Source of the DNA: Pseudoalteromonas shioyasakiensis | GTDB taxonomy: Bacteria > Pseudomonadota > Gammaproteobacteria > Enterobacterales > Alteromonadaceae | DNA length: 64,000 nucleotides | Direction of reading: 5' to 3' | NCBI RefSeq assembly: GCF_024518675.1 | Contig: NZ_JANIGL010000001.1 | Span: 558,001 to 622,000, forward strand | In this document: piece after piece, positions 18,898 to 26,838 of the stretch | Numbering within the stretch: position 1 is the first letter of the stretch | How the letters are laid out: each line of letters begins with the position of its first letter | Notes under the pieces: model-generated | Told to the model about the DNA's origin: nothing | What the model saw: only the letters and a program-made list of their open reading frames with translations | Databases searched by the model: none | Program-made: the position numbers and the translations under genes

Positions 18898-19413
18898 CTA
18901 ATCTTGCTCTGGCTCTGTTGATTTAGTGTGCCTATAATAACGCTTAGAATAATTTTTCACCTGCCGGTGTACCCCTTTACTCAAGCTTTTAAACTGCGCT
19001 TCGAGCACATCTACGCCATATAATATGCCAACAACAAGCACTGATAATTTGATTGCCGCCGCTAAGTGCTCTGTCGCTATCATTACTCCGATCGCAGCGA
19101 GCACCCAAATGGTTGCAGCGGATGTCACCCCAACAACGGCGCCATCTTTGGCAAGCATTACACCTGCACCTAAAAAGCCAATCCCTGTAATTATTTGACC
19201 AACTACCCGTGAATGGTCAATAACATCACCGTGCAACATAAACGCTGACGCCAAAAATAAATAAGTACCCAGTATAATCAATACAGAAGTACGTATACCC
19301 ACAGGCTTTCCACGTAATTGGCGTTCAGCCCCAATAAGTGCCCCACAAAAAGCAGCAGTGCCAATCGCACTCCATGAATAAGGGCTAACATCTACAAACT
19401 CAAATAAAGTCAC
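18898..19413 (-). CDS. MgtC/SapB-family membrane protein
   Basis: A 171-residue inner-membrane protein with the MgtC/SapB domain: GALIGAERQLRGKPVGIRTSVLI (split across about 25-48), RVVGQIITGIGFLGAG and GVTSAATIWVLAAIGVMIA. The C-terminal tail (about 140-171) is basic and cytoplasmic, and the ACT-like domain of full MgtC is absent. It follows the GNAT/C39 gene by 11 bases on the same strand and could belong to the rimK transcript, although nothing in its sequence ties it to that system. It is the second short MgtC-like gene in the window. Confidence 0.85.
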   Translation of the reverse strand: MTLFEFVDVSPYSWSAIGTAAFCGALIGAERQLRGKPVGIRTSVLIILGTYLFLASAFMLHGDVIDHSRVVGQIITGIGFLGAGVMLAKDGAVVGVTSAATIWVLAAIGVMIATEHLAAAIKLSVLVVGILYGVDVLEAQFKSLSKGVHRQVKNYSKRYYRHTKSTEPEQD

Positions 19414-19424
19414 TTCTGTGTCCT

Positions 19425-20522
19425 TTACGATATTGCTACGGCTGTTTGTAATCGGTTTGCACCAAACGCAGCCATTTTGCTAAAATCTGCACGCGCTATT
19501 GGCACATGTTGGCAGTCGATAGCTAATTGTTTTTCCGTGTCACAAAAGGGATCGTGTACATATAAACAATGCTCATCTAAGTGTGTCACGCACACCCAAT
19601 GCGGGGATTTTTTACCATCAAATCGATACGTACTGATCAAAAGTAACACCGCCATTTTCTGGCTTAGCCAGTATTCAATGTGCTCAAGTGTTAAATCTTG
19701 GTATTTCACATCAAGCTTTTGCTTAATAGCTTCAATTACAAATTGATCATGCACTGTGTGTAATATCGCTTTTTTCTTCTCGCTTCTGACGCCATCGATA
19801 AACAAGGTATCTCGGCTATTGAGTAACACATGAGTGTTAAACCCACGTTTTAATGCAGCCAAAGCTAAGCCCAGCGGATGACAACCACCATGACCTGAGG
19901 TCATAAATATGGTTGTTGCCTCACGCCATATAGCAAGTTCACTGCTTTGGCATAGTTGACTGGCATTAATTGATGACATTGCCATTAATAAAGCCGCCGG
20001 CCCACAGGTGAATTCTGTTGTTTGCTGATACCAAGGCGTTGCACGTCTAAATTCAAGTTCATCAGTATTACGAATATTCTTTTGCATTCGTAGGGCATCA
20101 CTGTGATCGTCATAATAATCACTGTATTGACCAAACACCCGATAGCCAAGCTTTTCATAAAGCGCGATGGCTGCTTTATTATTCACGGCTACCTCAAGAC
20201 GCATAAACAGTCTTGCACAATCTGCAGCTGCGCGCTCAAGTTCACTTAGCAGCTTTTTTGCAAGCCCTCTACCTTGTGCTTGAAGTTTGATTGCTAAAGA
20301 GTATAAGCGAGCCAAACGAGTGCCTTTATGACACCACACTAACCCATAGCCAAGTATGTGGTTATGCTCTTCTATAACCAATAAAATACCATGCTTTGCG
20401 TTTAGCCAGCGTTTAAAACTGCGGGCTGTTAACCTGTCTTGTGTAAAGCTTTGCTGCTCTATCTCTAGTAATGCTGCTAGATCACTCCCTTTAGCCACAC
20501 GCACCGATGTATCCGTGAACAT
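19425..20522 (-). CDS. GNAT acetyltransferase fused to a C39-like peptidase (DUF3335)
   Basis: A 365-residue two-domain protein. Residues about 5-150 are a GNAT acyltransferase, with the acyl-CoA loop QAQGRGLA (81-88) and ALYEKLGYRVFG. Residues about 160-365 resemble the C39-like peptidase family (DUF3335): oxyanion glutamine Q167, nucleophile C173 in FTCGPAALLMA, H308 in SPHWVCVTH and D324 in YVHDP. All three catalytic residues are present. It overlaps the rimK-like stop codon by one base (TAATG), so translation is coupled. Such pairs are known from comparative genomics as predicted amidoligase systems for peptide synthesis or protein modification. The substrate is unknown. Confidence 0.82.
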   Translation of the reverse strand: MFTDTSVRVAKGSDLAALLEIEQQSFTQDRLTARSFKRWLNAKHGILLVIEEHNHILGYGLVWCHKGTRLARLYSLAIKLQAQGRGLAKKLLSELERAAADCARLFMRLEVAVNNKAAIALYEKLGYRVFGQYSDYYDDHSDALRMQKNIRNTDELEFRRATPWYQQTTEFTCGPAALLMAMSSINASQLCQSSELAIWREATTIFMTSGHGGCHPLGLALAALKRGFNTHVLLNSRDTLFIDGVRSEKKKAILHTVHDQFVIEAIKQKLDVKYQDLTLEHIEYWLSQKMAVLLLISTYRFDGKKSPHWVCVTHLDEHCLYVHDPFCDTEKQLAIDCQHVPIARADFSKMAAFGANRLQTAVAIS

Positions 20523-21916
20523 TAACCTCGCCCCCTTGCTTCAAGGCGTTGCTTAAATTCATCCATGATAATCATGTAAAGTTCATCACCTAGATATGCA
20601 TCTTCAACTTTATGATCAATACTGGGGTTATCATTCACTTCAAGTACAAATGCTCGACCTTGCTGCTCTTTAACATCCACCCCATACAGCCCTTTACCGA
20701 CCGTTTTACACGCTTTTAATGCCGCATCTAAAACCACCTTCGGTAACTCAAATGTTGGTAATGTTTCAAAGCCTCCAGAAAAAAATCTTTTAGCATCATG
20801 ATTATAAATTTGCCAATGATTTCGTGCCATTAAATATCGACACGCATAAATAGCCCGACCATTTAGTACCCCTACTCGCCAATCGTACTCTGTATACATG
20901 TACTCTTGCGCTAGCACCAATGCACTAAATTCGAATAACTCAGTCAGCTTAGTGTTCAGTTCATCCCTGTTGCTGACTTTAAATACCCCTTTAGAAAATG
21001 ACCCTTCTGGCATTTTTAACACCAGTGGATAACTAAACGTGTGTTCTAACTGCTCAATAGTTGCTGTAGTTTGATCAGCTACAACCACTGTTTTTAGGCT
21101 CGGAACCTTTTGATAATTAAAAGCATCATGCAAATAGACTTTATTGCAGCAACGTAAAATAGAATCAGCATCATCCATCACAACTAACCCTAAACTTTGC
21201 GCTTTAGTCGCTAGGCGGTAAGTTAGGTGATCAATTGCCGTAGTTTGACGAATAAACAAGGCATCAAATTGTGCAATATTTGTAATTTCATCAAAACTGA
21301 GTGCTTGTGCGAATATACCTAATTTTGCCGCTGCTTTTATAAAACGAGCTATGGCATCTTTATCACTGGGCGGTACTTTTTCATTGTGATCTACCAGTAT
21401 CGCCATGTCCCAACGATAACGACGCTGTGAACTAGAAATTCGCCATTGAGTTTGTGTAAATTCAATAAGCTTTTCAACAAATCGGCTGTGTTGCTCGCAA
21501 TTTAATAATGAAATTGAGCCTTGCTGTAATCGACCTTGTTCATCAATACATAAAATAGGTGCAGGAAATTGTTTAAAAATCGCTTTCGCCGCTTTCTCTT
21601 GGGCCTTTGGTGGCACTGTGCCAAAGTAAATAAGGCTGTTTAAGTCAGTCTCATTTACAGCAAGATGTTGTCCGCTACGTAATGCATTAATCGTTTTAAC
21701 GCTGGGTAACACCTGATGCGTTCGTGCTTCGGCAAGTAAAGAGCAATAATACCCTTTGCTCAAATACTGACTGGTATCACACAAATTTATAATACGGGTT
21801 TTTGGTTCATTATGTTTTGGGTAATCACGTAGGTAGGTATTAAACGTTATTACGTTTTCAGATGCGTGAGCGAGAGATTGCTCATTGTTATCAACCACAA
21901 TCAAGGTTTTAAACAC
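20522..21916 (-). CDS. RLAN-domain RimK-family ATP-grasp ligase
   Basis: A 464-residue ATP-grasp ligase of the RimK type with an extra N-terminal RLAN domain (about 1-150), much longer than the roughly 300 residues of RimK itself. ATP-grasp motifs are K301 in LVLKMPEGSFSKGVF, YDWRVGVLNG (344-353), YGVDVKE (411-417) and the metal-binding LEVNDNPSID (425-434). RimK-type enzymes add glutamate or other amino acids to a carboxylate through an acyl phosphate. The start is a GTG preceded by AGGA. It is coupled to the GNAT/C39 gene. A hairpin lies in its leader. The amino-acid donor and acceptor are unknown. Confidence 0.82.
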   Translation of the reverse strand: MFKTLIVVDNNEQSLAHASENVITFNTYLRDYPKHNEPKTRIINLCDTSQYLSKGYYCSLLAEARTHQVLPSVKTINALRSGQHLAVNETDLNSLIYFGTVPPKAQEKAAKAIFKQFPAPILCIDEQGRLQQGSISLLNCEQHSRFVEKLIEFTQTQWRISSSQRRYRWDMAILVDHNEKVPPSDKDAIARFIKAAAKLGIFAQALSFDEITNIAQFDALFIRQTTAIDHLTYRLATKAQSLGLVVMDDADSILRCCNKVYLHDAFNYQKVPSLKTVVVADQTTATIEQLEHTFSYPLVLKMPEGSFSKGVFKVSNRDELNTKLTELFEFSALVLAQEYMYTEYDWRVGVLNGRAIYACRYLMARNHWQIYNHDAKRFFSGGFETLPTFELPKVVLDAALKACKTVGKGLYGVDVKEQQGRAFVLEVNDNPSIDHKVEDAYLGDELYMIIMDEFKQRLEARGRG

Positions 21917-21962
21917 GACTTTTCCTAAAGTAAGTCAAAATTGATAAATATAGAAATAGAAA

Positions 21963-22015
21963 CACCCATACTGATAAGTGATGGTCTCAAACGCGCTCAC
22001 TTAACAGGATGGGTG
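21963..22015. repeat. Two-part hairpin in the leader of the rimK-like gene
   Basis: CACCCAT (21963-21969) pairs with ATGGGTG (22009-22015), and inside it TAAGTGA (21975-21981) pairs with TCACTTA (21997-22003). The internal loop is about five bases a side and the terminal loop 15 bases. It sits 47 bases upstream of the rimK-like GTG start. No long U tract follows directly, so a regulatory leader and a weak terminator both remain possible. Confidence 0.5.
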
Positions 22016-22104
22016 CTTTAGCCTAAGCTACAGGTGATTTATAAAGGCTTTTTACTTTTTTGACTAACGAATAATTTTTAGCGTTAAGATAAATAAAATT
22101 TATC

Positions 22105-22581
22105 TTATAGGATTTGTTCGATATATAACTGATGGGACTTATTTGCAATAGTGAAGCTAAATTCGTCTTCTTGTTGTTTATTCATCAACTGCATACCTAG
22201 AGGAGAATGCGGAGTTAATACATATACCAGCTGCTGCTTAATTGTCACGGTCAACCCACCTGATAGCGGGCCGATAAAATACCATTTAAGATTTTCATCA
22301 TCATCACTAACACAAACTAATGAGCCTATGGCTATTTTATTGCTAGCGGGCTCTTTAAATACCTTTTCAAACTCAACAATGCTTAAATGGCAGCTATTGA
22401 CTCGCTCAGCTTGCCCTTGTGCTAAATAGGCGGCTTCAAGGCCTAGCGTATCGTATTTATTTTCGGCAATATTTTCTTCGTGCGTTGCTGCGTCGTGGGC
22501 CGTTTTAGCTGCTGCTTGCGCTGTTGCTAACTGTGCTTCAAGGGCAAATCGTAAATGTTCAATAACGTGAGCTTTAATCAT
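22105..22581 (-). CDS. GreA/GreB-family-like protein
   Basis: A 158-residue cytoplasmic protein resembling transcript-cleavage factors. The N-terminal half (about 1-70) is helical and contains an acidic stretch, ATHEENIAENKYDTLGLEAA, in the position of the Gre coiled-coil tip. The C-terminal half (about 78-155) has the FKBP-like Gre domain pattern, including IAIGSLVCVSD and LTPHSPLGMQLMNKQQEDEF. It is recognisable as the GreA/GreB-like family but is not GreA or GreB. It could modulate RNA polymerase through the secondary channel. It lies upstream of the rimK-like gene on the same strand, 188 bases away. Confidence 0.72.
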   Translation of the reverse strand: MIKAHVIEHLRFALEAQLATAQAAAKTAHDAATHEENIAENKYDTLGLEAAYLAQGQAERVNSCHLSIVEFEKVFKEPASNKIAIGSLVCVSDDDENLKWYFIGPLSGGLTVTIKQQLVYVLTPHSPLGMQLMNKQQEDEFSFTIANKSHQLYIEQIL

Positions 22582-22670
22582 AGGTTGTTATTATAAATAT
22601 CAGTAATAAGGTGTATTTTAATCTGCTTTTTAAGGGTATAAAACGCAGTCAAAATTTATCACTTTAAGAT

Positions 22671-22708
22671 AAAAAAGCAGCTAAAAGCACCCATAAAGTA
22701 CTTTTAGC
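22671..22708 (-). terminator. Terminator after the DUF2987 gene
   Basis: GCTAAAAGCAC pairs with GTACTTTTAGC with one mismatch around a seven-base loop. On the minus strand a run of six U residues follows shortly. It lies about 20 bases past the DUF2987 stop. Confidence 0.7.
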
Positions 22709-22726
22709 GATTAAGCCACGGGTGAG

Positions 22727-23395
22727 TTATTTAGTAATCCACGGGGTGACTTTTGTAAGGGAGGCTGAAACATCAAACGTTGTTTTATCGTCTTGCCAGT
22801 CATCAGTAACGCTCACGTGACAAATATTTTGTACACAATTAAAAGCAGCATCGTCAATACTAACCGGCTCTGCAAATGTGAGTACCACGCCCTTTTGCTC
22901 AGGGAGTAAAAAGCTCATCAGTTTACTAACAAAAAACCCTGATAAGTCAGAAAGTAGCTCATCAAATTCATCATTTAGTTTATAAAGTTGCTGCTTATTT
23001 AAATCACTATTAGTAAATTCACGCGCTTCAATTTGCAATTTAAGTTGGCAATCATGGTTGTCATTTTGCGGTTCAATCACAATCACAATCACAGCTTTAT
23101 CTGTATCGAGCTGTTTATCAAAGGGTAAAAGTAATTGAGCTTGATCGGTATAGTTAAGTGGGTACTCTTGACGTTCAGTAATAATTCGACCTGTTTTAAT
23201 TAAACACGCGTCATTAGAGGCAATATCTGCAATATAAAAATTGACTTGGGCAAATTGAAAGTCACCTTTGTTAACCACTTTTAAGCGATCATAAAAGCCA
23301 TCATACGAGACCACAAACTCTTTTGCATAAGCTGTGCAACTTGTAACCCCCGCCATTAGCAAAAGTGCGACTAATTTAAAATTAAACTTATTCAT
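22727..23395 (-). CDS. Exported DUF2987-family protein
   Basis: A 222-residue protein with an N-terminal signal peptide; a cysteine in VTSCTAYAKE lies near the end of the hydrophobic stretch, but the surrounding sequence favours cleavage after TAYA over a lipobox. The mature part, beginning EFVVSYDGFYDRLKVVNKGD, matches the DUF2987 pattern and has paired cysteines (DACLIK, NHDCQL and CVQNIC) for disulfides in the periplasm. Start at the ATG at 23395, eight bases before the end of bax, rather than the preceding TTG. It is translationally coupled to bax. Function is unknown. Confidence 0.75.
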   Translation of the reverse strand: MNKFNFKLVALLLMAGVTSCTAYAKEFVVSYDGFYDRLKVVNKGDFQFAQVNFYIADIASNDACLIKTGRIITERQEYPLNYTDQAQLLLPFDKQLDTDKAVIVIVIEPQNDNHDCQLKLQIEAREFTNSDLNKQQLYKLNDEFDELLSDLSGFFVSKLMSFLLPEQKGVVLTFAEPVSIDDAAFNCVQNICHVSVTDDWQDDKTTFDVSASLTKVTPWITK

Positions 23396-24188
23396 CAAAG
23401 TAAGCCTTATTATGGTTAATCATTTGATTCAATTCTTCAATATATGCTTCGCCACGCTCAGAATACGACATTAACCCATAACTGAGTTTAGTCGCTGTGA
23501 CTGGCTTTTGTTGACGGCGTAAATCGGCGCGAATATCTCTAAGCTCTTTATATGCATTATGGGTATTAATATTTTTAAAATAAGAAGCGACACCGTCTCG
23601 AACCGACTTAAATGCAGCAACTTCATGAACCGCGCCACTAGTGCGTCGCTTTGGCACCATGCCGCACCCTTTGCTATAACACCATTGACCAAAAAAGTTT
23701 AAACCTATGCGGGCAAAACGTGATGTTCCCCACGCAGATTCATTTGCAGCCTGCATTAGTGCAAGCTCTTTTGGAATAATATCAACACGGCGTAATGCTT
23801 GAGTTATTGATAAGGTATTAATGGTGTTCGGTAATTTATAACTATTTAAAATGGTTTTAACTTGCTTCGTTTGTTTGGCATTCAACGGCTCATTATATTG
23901 CAGCATCATCAAAGCAATTTCGAGTGTTGCACGCTGTTGTCGTATCTGTTTATTCTCCGCTTCTACATGAGGGCGGATAAAATCAAAAAACGCGCGTTTT
24001 TTTTCTTTTACATCTGTAAAGCTATTAAAATCAGGTAGCTTTACACTATGAAGTGGCTTTTCTTTTTCCTTAACGATTATTTGTTCAGTGCTTTCTTGCT
24101 CTGTGGGCAAACTTGTTTTAATAAATGGATAAACCAACGCCCAGATAAAAAATAGACTAACGAGTAATCGAACTAAGTACTTTAGCAT
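23388..24188 (-). CDS. bax: Bax-like glucosaminidase-domain protein
   Basis: A 266-residue protein resembling E. coli Bax, with a glucosaminidase (FlgJ-like) domain predicted to cut N-acetylglucosaminyl linkages in peptidoglycan. One N-terminal membrane anchor or uncleaved signal (about 5-25) places the rest in the periplasm. The catalytic glutamate is expected in ANESAWGTSRFAR, followed by the Bax-typical NFFGQWCYSKGCGMVPKRR (cysteines likely paired). The C-terminal SYGLMSYSERGEAYIEELN region also matches. It overlaps the DUF2987 gene by eight bases. A TATAAT box with a GCGCGG discriminator lies upstream. Confidence 0.85.
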   Translation of the reverse strand: MLKYLVRLLVSLFFIWALVYPFIKTSLPTEQESTEQIIVKEKEKPLHSVKLPDFNSFTDVKEKKRAFFDFIRPHVEAENKQIRQQRATLEIALMMLQYNEPLNAKQTKQVKTILNSYKLPNTINTLSITQALRRVDIIPKELALMQAANESAWGTSRFARIGLNFFGQWCYSKGCGMVPKRRTSGAVHEVAAFKSVRDGVASYFKNINTHNAYKELRDIRADLRRQQKPVTATKLSYGLMSYSERGEAYIEELNQMINHNKAYFDE

Positions 24189-24229
24189 GTATTCTCTCTA
24201 AAAAACTGATATTGATGCATGGCTATACT

Positions 24230-24254
24230 CACATGCATGTGGCCGCGCATTATA
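24230..24254 (-). promoter_or_regulatory. -10 element and palindrome upstream of bax
   Basis: On the minus strand, TATAAT (24249-24254) is followed by the discriminator GCGCGG and then the perfect palindrome CACATGCATGTG (24230-24241), which begins about where transcription would start. No good -35 was seen. The -10 call is reasonable; the operator role is speculative. Confidence 0.45.
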
Positions 24255-24387
24255 CTTAATAACAGCTAATTTAGAAACATCAGCCAAATAATATAGAAAC
24301 TTTCATTAACTGAATGATTTATAATCTACTAAAATCCGCTACAATGTATTTATATCAACTCGTTAGAAGTCAGTGGAAAACCAATTC

Positions 24388-25677
24388 ATGGAATTAGATT
24401 GGCAAAGTAGGATCATAGAACAACAAAAGTCTCGACCTAATGATAATCGCTCTGCTTGGCAAGTCGACCGTTCACGAATAATACACGCAGCAGCGTTTAG
24501 GCGACTTCAGGCAAAAACCCAAATCATGGGTATTGGGCTTAATGACTTTCACCGTACCCGCTTAACCCATTCACTGGAAGTATCACAAATTGGTAGCGGG
24601 CTACTACGCCATTTAGAAAAACAACACCCTGATTTTAACCATTTTCCAGATCAAAGTTTATTAGAAACCCTGTGCTTAGCCCATGATATAGGCCACCCTG
24701 CGTTTGGTCATGGTGGTGAAATAGCATTAAATTACATGATGCGGGATCATGGTGGCTTTGAAGGTAATGCGCAAACCCTGCGTATAGTGTCACGATTAGA
24801 GCCCTACAGTGATGGCCATGGTATGAATTTAACACGCCGCACGTTATTAGGCTTTATAAAGTACCCGGCATTTATAAATGACTTGTGGCACACAATTCCC
24901 AAACACAACCCAAGTAGAGCTTTTATTAAGGCAGACGACTGGCGCCCTGCAAAAGGCCTATATAATGATGACAGAACAACCTTTGATTGGATTGTAGCCC
25001 CCCTATCTGCTGCTGATAAAACAAATCTAAGCAAGGCTCAAGAGGTTGATCAATATCGTGCGAAAACCCTTTATAAATCGCTAGATGCAGCCATTATGGA
25101 ATTAGCCGATGACATTGCGTATGCGGTTCATGATTTAGAAGATGCAATTGCAACAGAGCAAATTACTTTAAAAGAGTGGCAAAATCACGCCATGCCTGCG
25201 TTACAAGCTGTTGATTGCGAATGGCTTATAACAAGTAACATTACAGCGCGTTTATTTTTAGAATCAGAAGCACAGCGAAAAGACGTTATTGGAGAATTGG
25301 TTAATCTTTTTATTACTCAGTCATCGATAATTAAAAATGACATTAAATTTGAAAACCCAATTTTAAATTACACGGTCGTTTTACCAAAAAGTTATCAAGC
25401 TTTATTAGACGCGTTAAAGTCATTTATCTATCAGCGCTTAATTCGTGCTTCGCATATGCAACAAATAGAATTCAAAGGACAAAAACTGATCATTGAATTA
25501 TTTGAAGCATTTGCCTGTGATCCGTTGCGTTTACTACCTGAAACAACGGCTAATCTGTATCGGCAAACGCTGCAACAAGGTGGCAATACTCACCGTGTAA
25601 TTTGTGACTATTTAAGTGGAATGACAGACGAATATGCCTTTAAAACGCATCAACGGCTGTTTTCAAGTAATAACTAG
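24388..25677 (+). CDS. dgt: dGTP triphosphohydrolase (anti-phage dGTPase type)
   Basis: A 429-residue HD-domain phosphohydrolase that converts dGTP to deoxyguanosine and triphosphate. It has RLTHSLEVSQIG, the metal-binding CLAHDIGHPAFGHGGE and a distal ELADDIAYAVHDLEDA, which supply the histidine and aspartate ligands. The N-terminal AAFRRLQAKTQIMG is also typical. This subgroup is commonly annotated as anti-phage deoxyguanosine triphosphatase, since dNTP depletion restricts some phages; that role is not shown here. The ATG at 24388 is preferred, and a GTG at 24373 is an alternative. It is a single gene, divergent from bax. Confidence 0.88.
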   Translation: MELDWQSRIIEQQKSRPNDNRSAWQVDRSRIIHAAAFRRLQAKTQIMGIGLNDFHRTRLTHSLEVSQIGSGLLRHLEKQHPDFNHFPDQSLLETLCLAHDIGHPAFGHGGEIALNYMMRDHGGFEGNAQTLRIVSRLEPYSDGHGMNLTRRTLLGFIKYPAFINDLWHTIPKHNPSRAFIKADDWRPAKGLYNDDRTTFDWIVAPLSAADKTNLSKAQEVDQYRAKTLYKSLDAAIMELADDIAYAVHDLEDAIATEQITLKEWQNHAMPALQAVDCEWLITSNITARLFLESEAQRKDVIGELVNLFITQSSIIKNDIKFENPILNYTVVLPKSYQALLDALKSFIYQRLIRASHMQQIEFKGQKLIIELFEAFACDPLRLLPETTANLYRQTLQQGGNTHRVICDYLSGMTDEYAFKTHQRLFSSNN

Positions 25678-25733
25678 CTATACTTACATAGCTTTAAACC
25701 AGAATATACATAGCAATAATCAAGGAATGTACA

Positions 25734-26828
25734 ATGAAACTATTGCCAATTGCACTGGCTATCGCATCTATAAGCACATTTAGCTGTTTCGCTAAAGCTG
25801 AAACACCTGATGCTCTAATAGATGAGCAACATGCTGTAGTAAAAGACACAGAAAAATATGACTGGGTAAGATTAACATCCGGCGAGTGGCTCAAAGGCGA
25901 TATCAAAGCCTATTATGACAAACAATTAGAGTTCGATAGTGATGTACTCGATACATTAATGATAGACCGTGATGATATTTATATAGTCATATCAGGTCGT
26001 AATCACGCAGTGCGATTTAATGATGGGACTGTGCTTGAAGGACCGCTTAATATTTCTGGCGGTTATGTTATGGTTGGTATGGGTCGTCCCGATCAATATA
26101 AATACAGCGATTTAGTCTCAGTTGCGCCCACATTTGACTCAGCATTAAGTGCCTGGAGTATAAAGGTAGGTGTCGGCGCAAATATTAGTAAAGGTAACAC
26201 TGAGCAAACCGAATACTCTGCATCATTAGATATTAAACGTAGAACAGCATCAAACAGGTTACTGATCAGTGGTCTCGCTGATAGAACATCAAATGATGAC
26301 GAAGTTACTGAAAATAACATTCGTGCTAGTGGTACATTTGACTGGTTTTACACCAAATCGCTGTACTTTAGACCGATCTCATTTGAATACTTTCGTGACC
26401 CGTTCCAAAATATCGCGCACAAATACACCGTCGGTGCCGGTATCGGTTACTACATTATTGATACCGATAAAACCGAGTGGGATATTGGTATGGGCCCATC
26501 TTATCAACACACCGAGTTTGACGCAGTACAAGAAGGCGCTGAGACAGAAAACTCCTCTAGTTCATTTTACATCGAATCACATACTGAGTATGAGCTTACC
26601 TCAGACATTGATTTAACCTTCGATTATAAATTTACTTTTGCTGAGTCTGCAGCTGGTGGTAATGCCCAAGCCGCAAAAGCCGGTGCTTCTTTTGATATTA
26701 CAGATGATATTGACTTTGATGTGTCTTTTGTCTGGGATCACTTAAAATCACCTATCGCAAATGCTGATGGCACTATCCCTGAAAACGACGATTATAAAAT
26801 GGTTGTTCAATTAGGCATTGAGCTTTAA
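25734..26828 (+). CDS. DUF481 (YdiY-like) outer-membrane protein
   Basis: A 364-residue exported protein with a cleavable signal peptide (cleavage near AKAE, about residue 22). An N-terminal portion (about 40-120) contains RLTSGEWLKGDIKAYYDKQL, a small beta domain seen before DUF481 in related proteins. The remainder (about 135-364) shows alternating beta strands typical of DUF481 (for example SIKVGVGANISKGNTEQTEY) and ends with a hydrophobic beta strand, so it is probably an outer-membrane barrel. It precedes the porin gene by ten bases and is likely cotranscribed. Function is unknown. Confidence 0.82.
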   Translation: MKLLPIALAIASISTFSCFAKAETPDALIDEQHAVVKDTEKYDWVRLTSGEWLKGDIKAYYDKQLEFDSDVLDTLMIDRDDIYIVISGRNHAVRFNDGTVLEGPLNISGGYVMVGMGRPDQYKYSDLVSVAPTFDSALSAWSIKVGVGANISKGNTEQTEYSASLDIKRRTASNRLLISGLADRTSNDDEVTENNIRASGTFDWFYTKSLYFRPISFEYFRDPFQNIAHKYTVGAGIGYYIIDTDKTEWDIGMGPSYQHTEFDAVQEGAETENSSSSFYIESHTEYELTSDIDLTFDYKFTFAESAAGGNAQAAKAGASFDITDDIDFDVSFVWDHLKSPIANADGTIPENDDYKMVVQLGIEL

Positions 26829-26838
26829 GGCCTGCATT

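Noticed and set aside
24388..25677. Phage defence island around the dGTPase
   Set aside because: The neighbours are bax, DUF481 and a porin. No restriction, CBASS, retron or toxin-antitoxin genes were seen, so a defence role rests on the family annotation alone.
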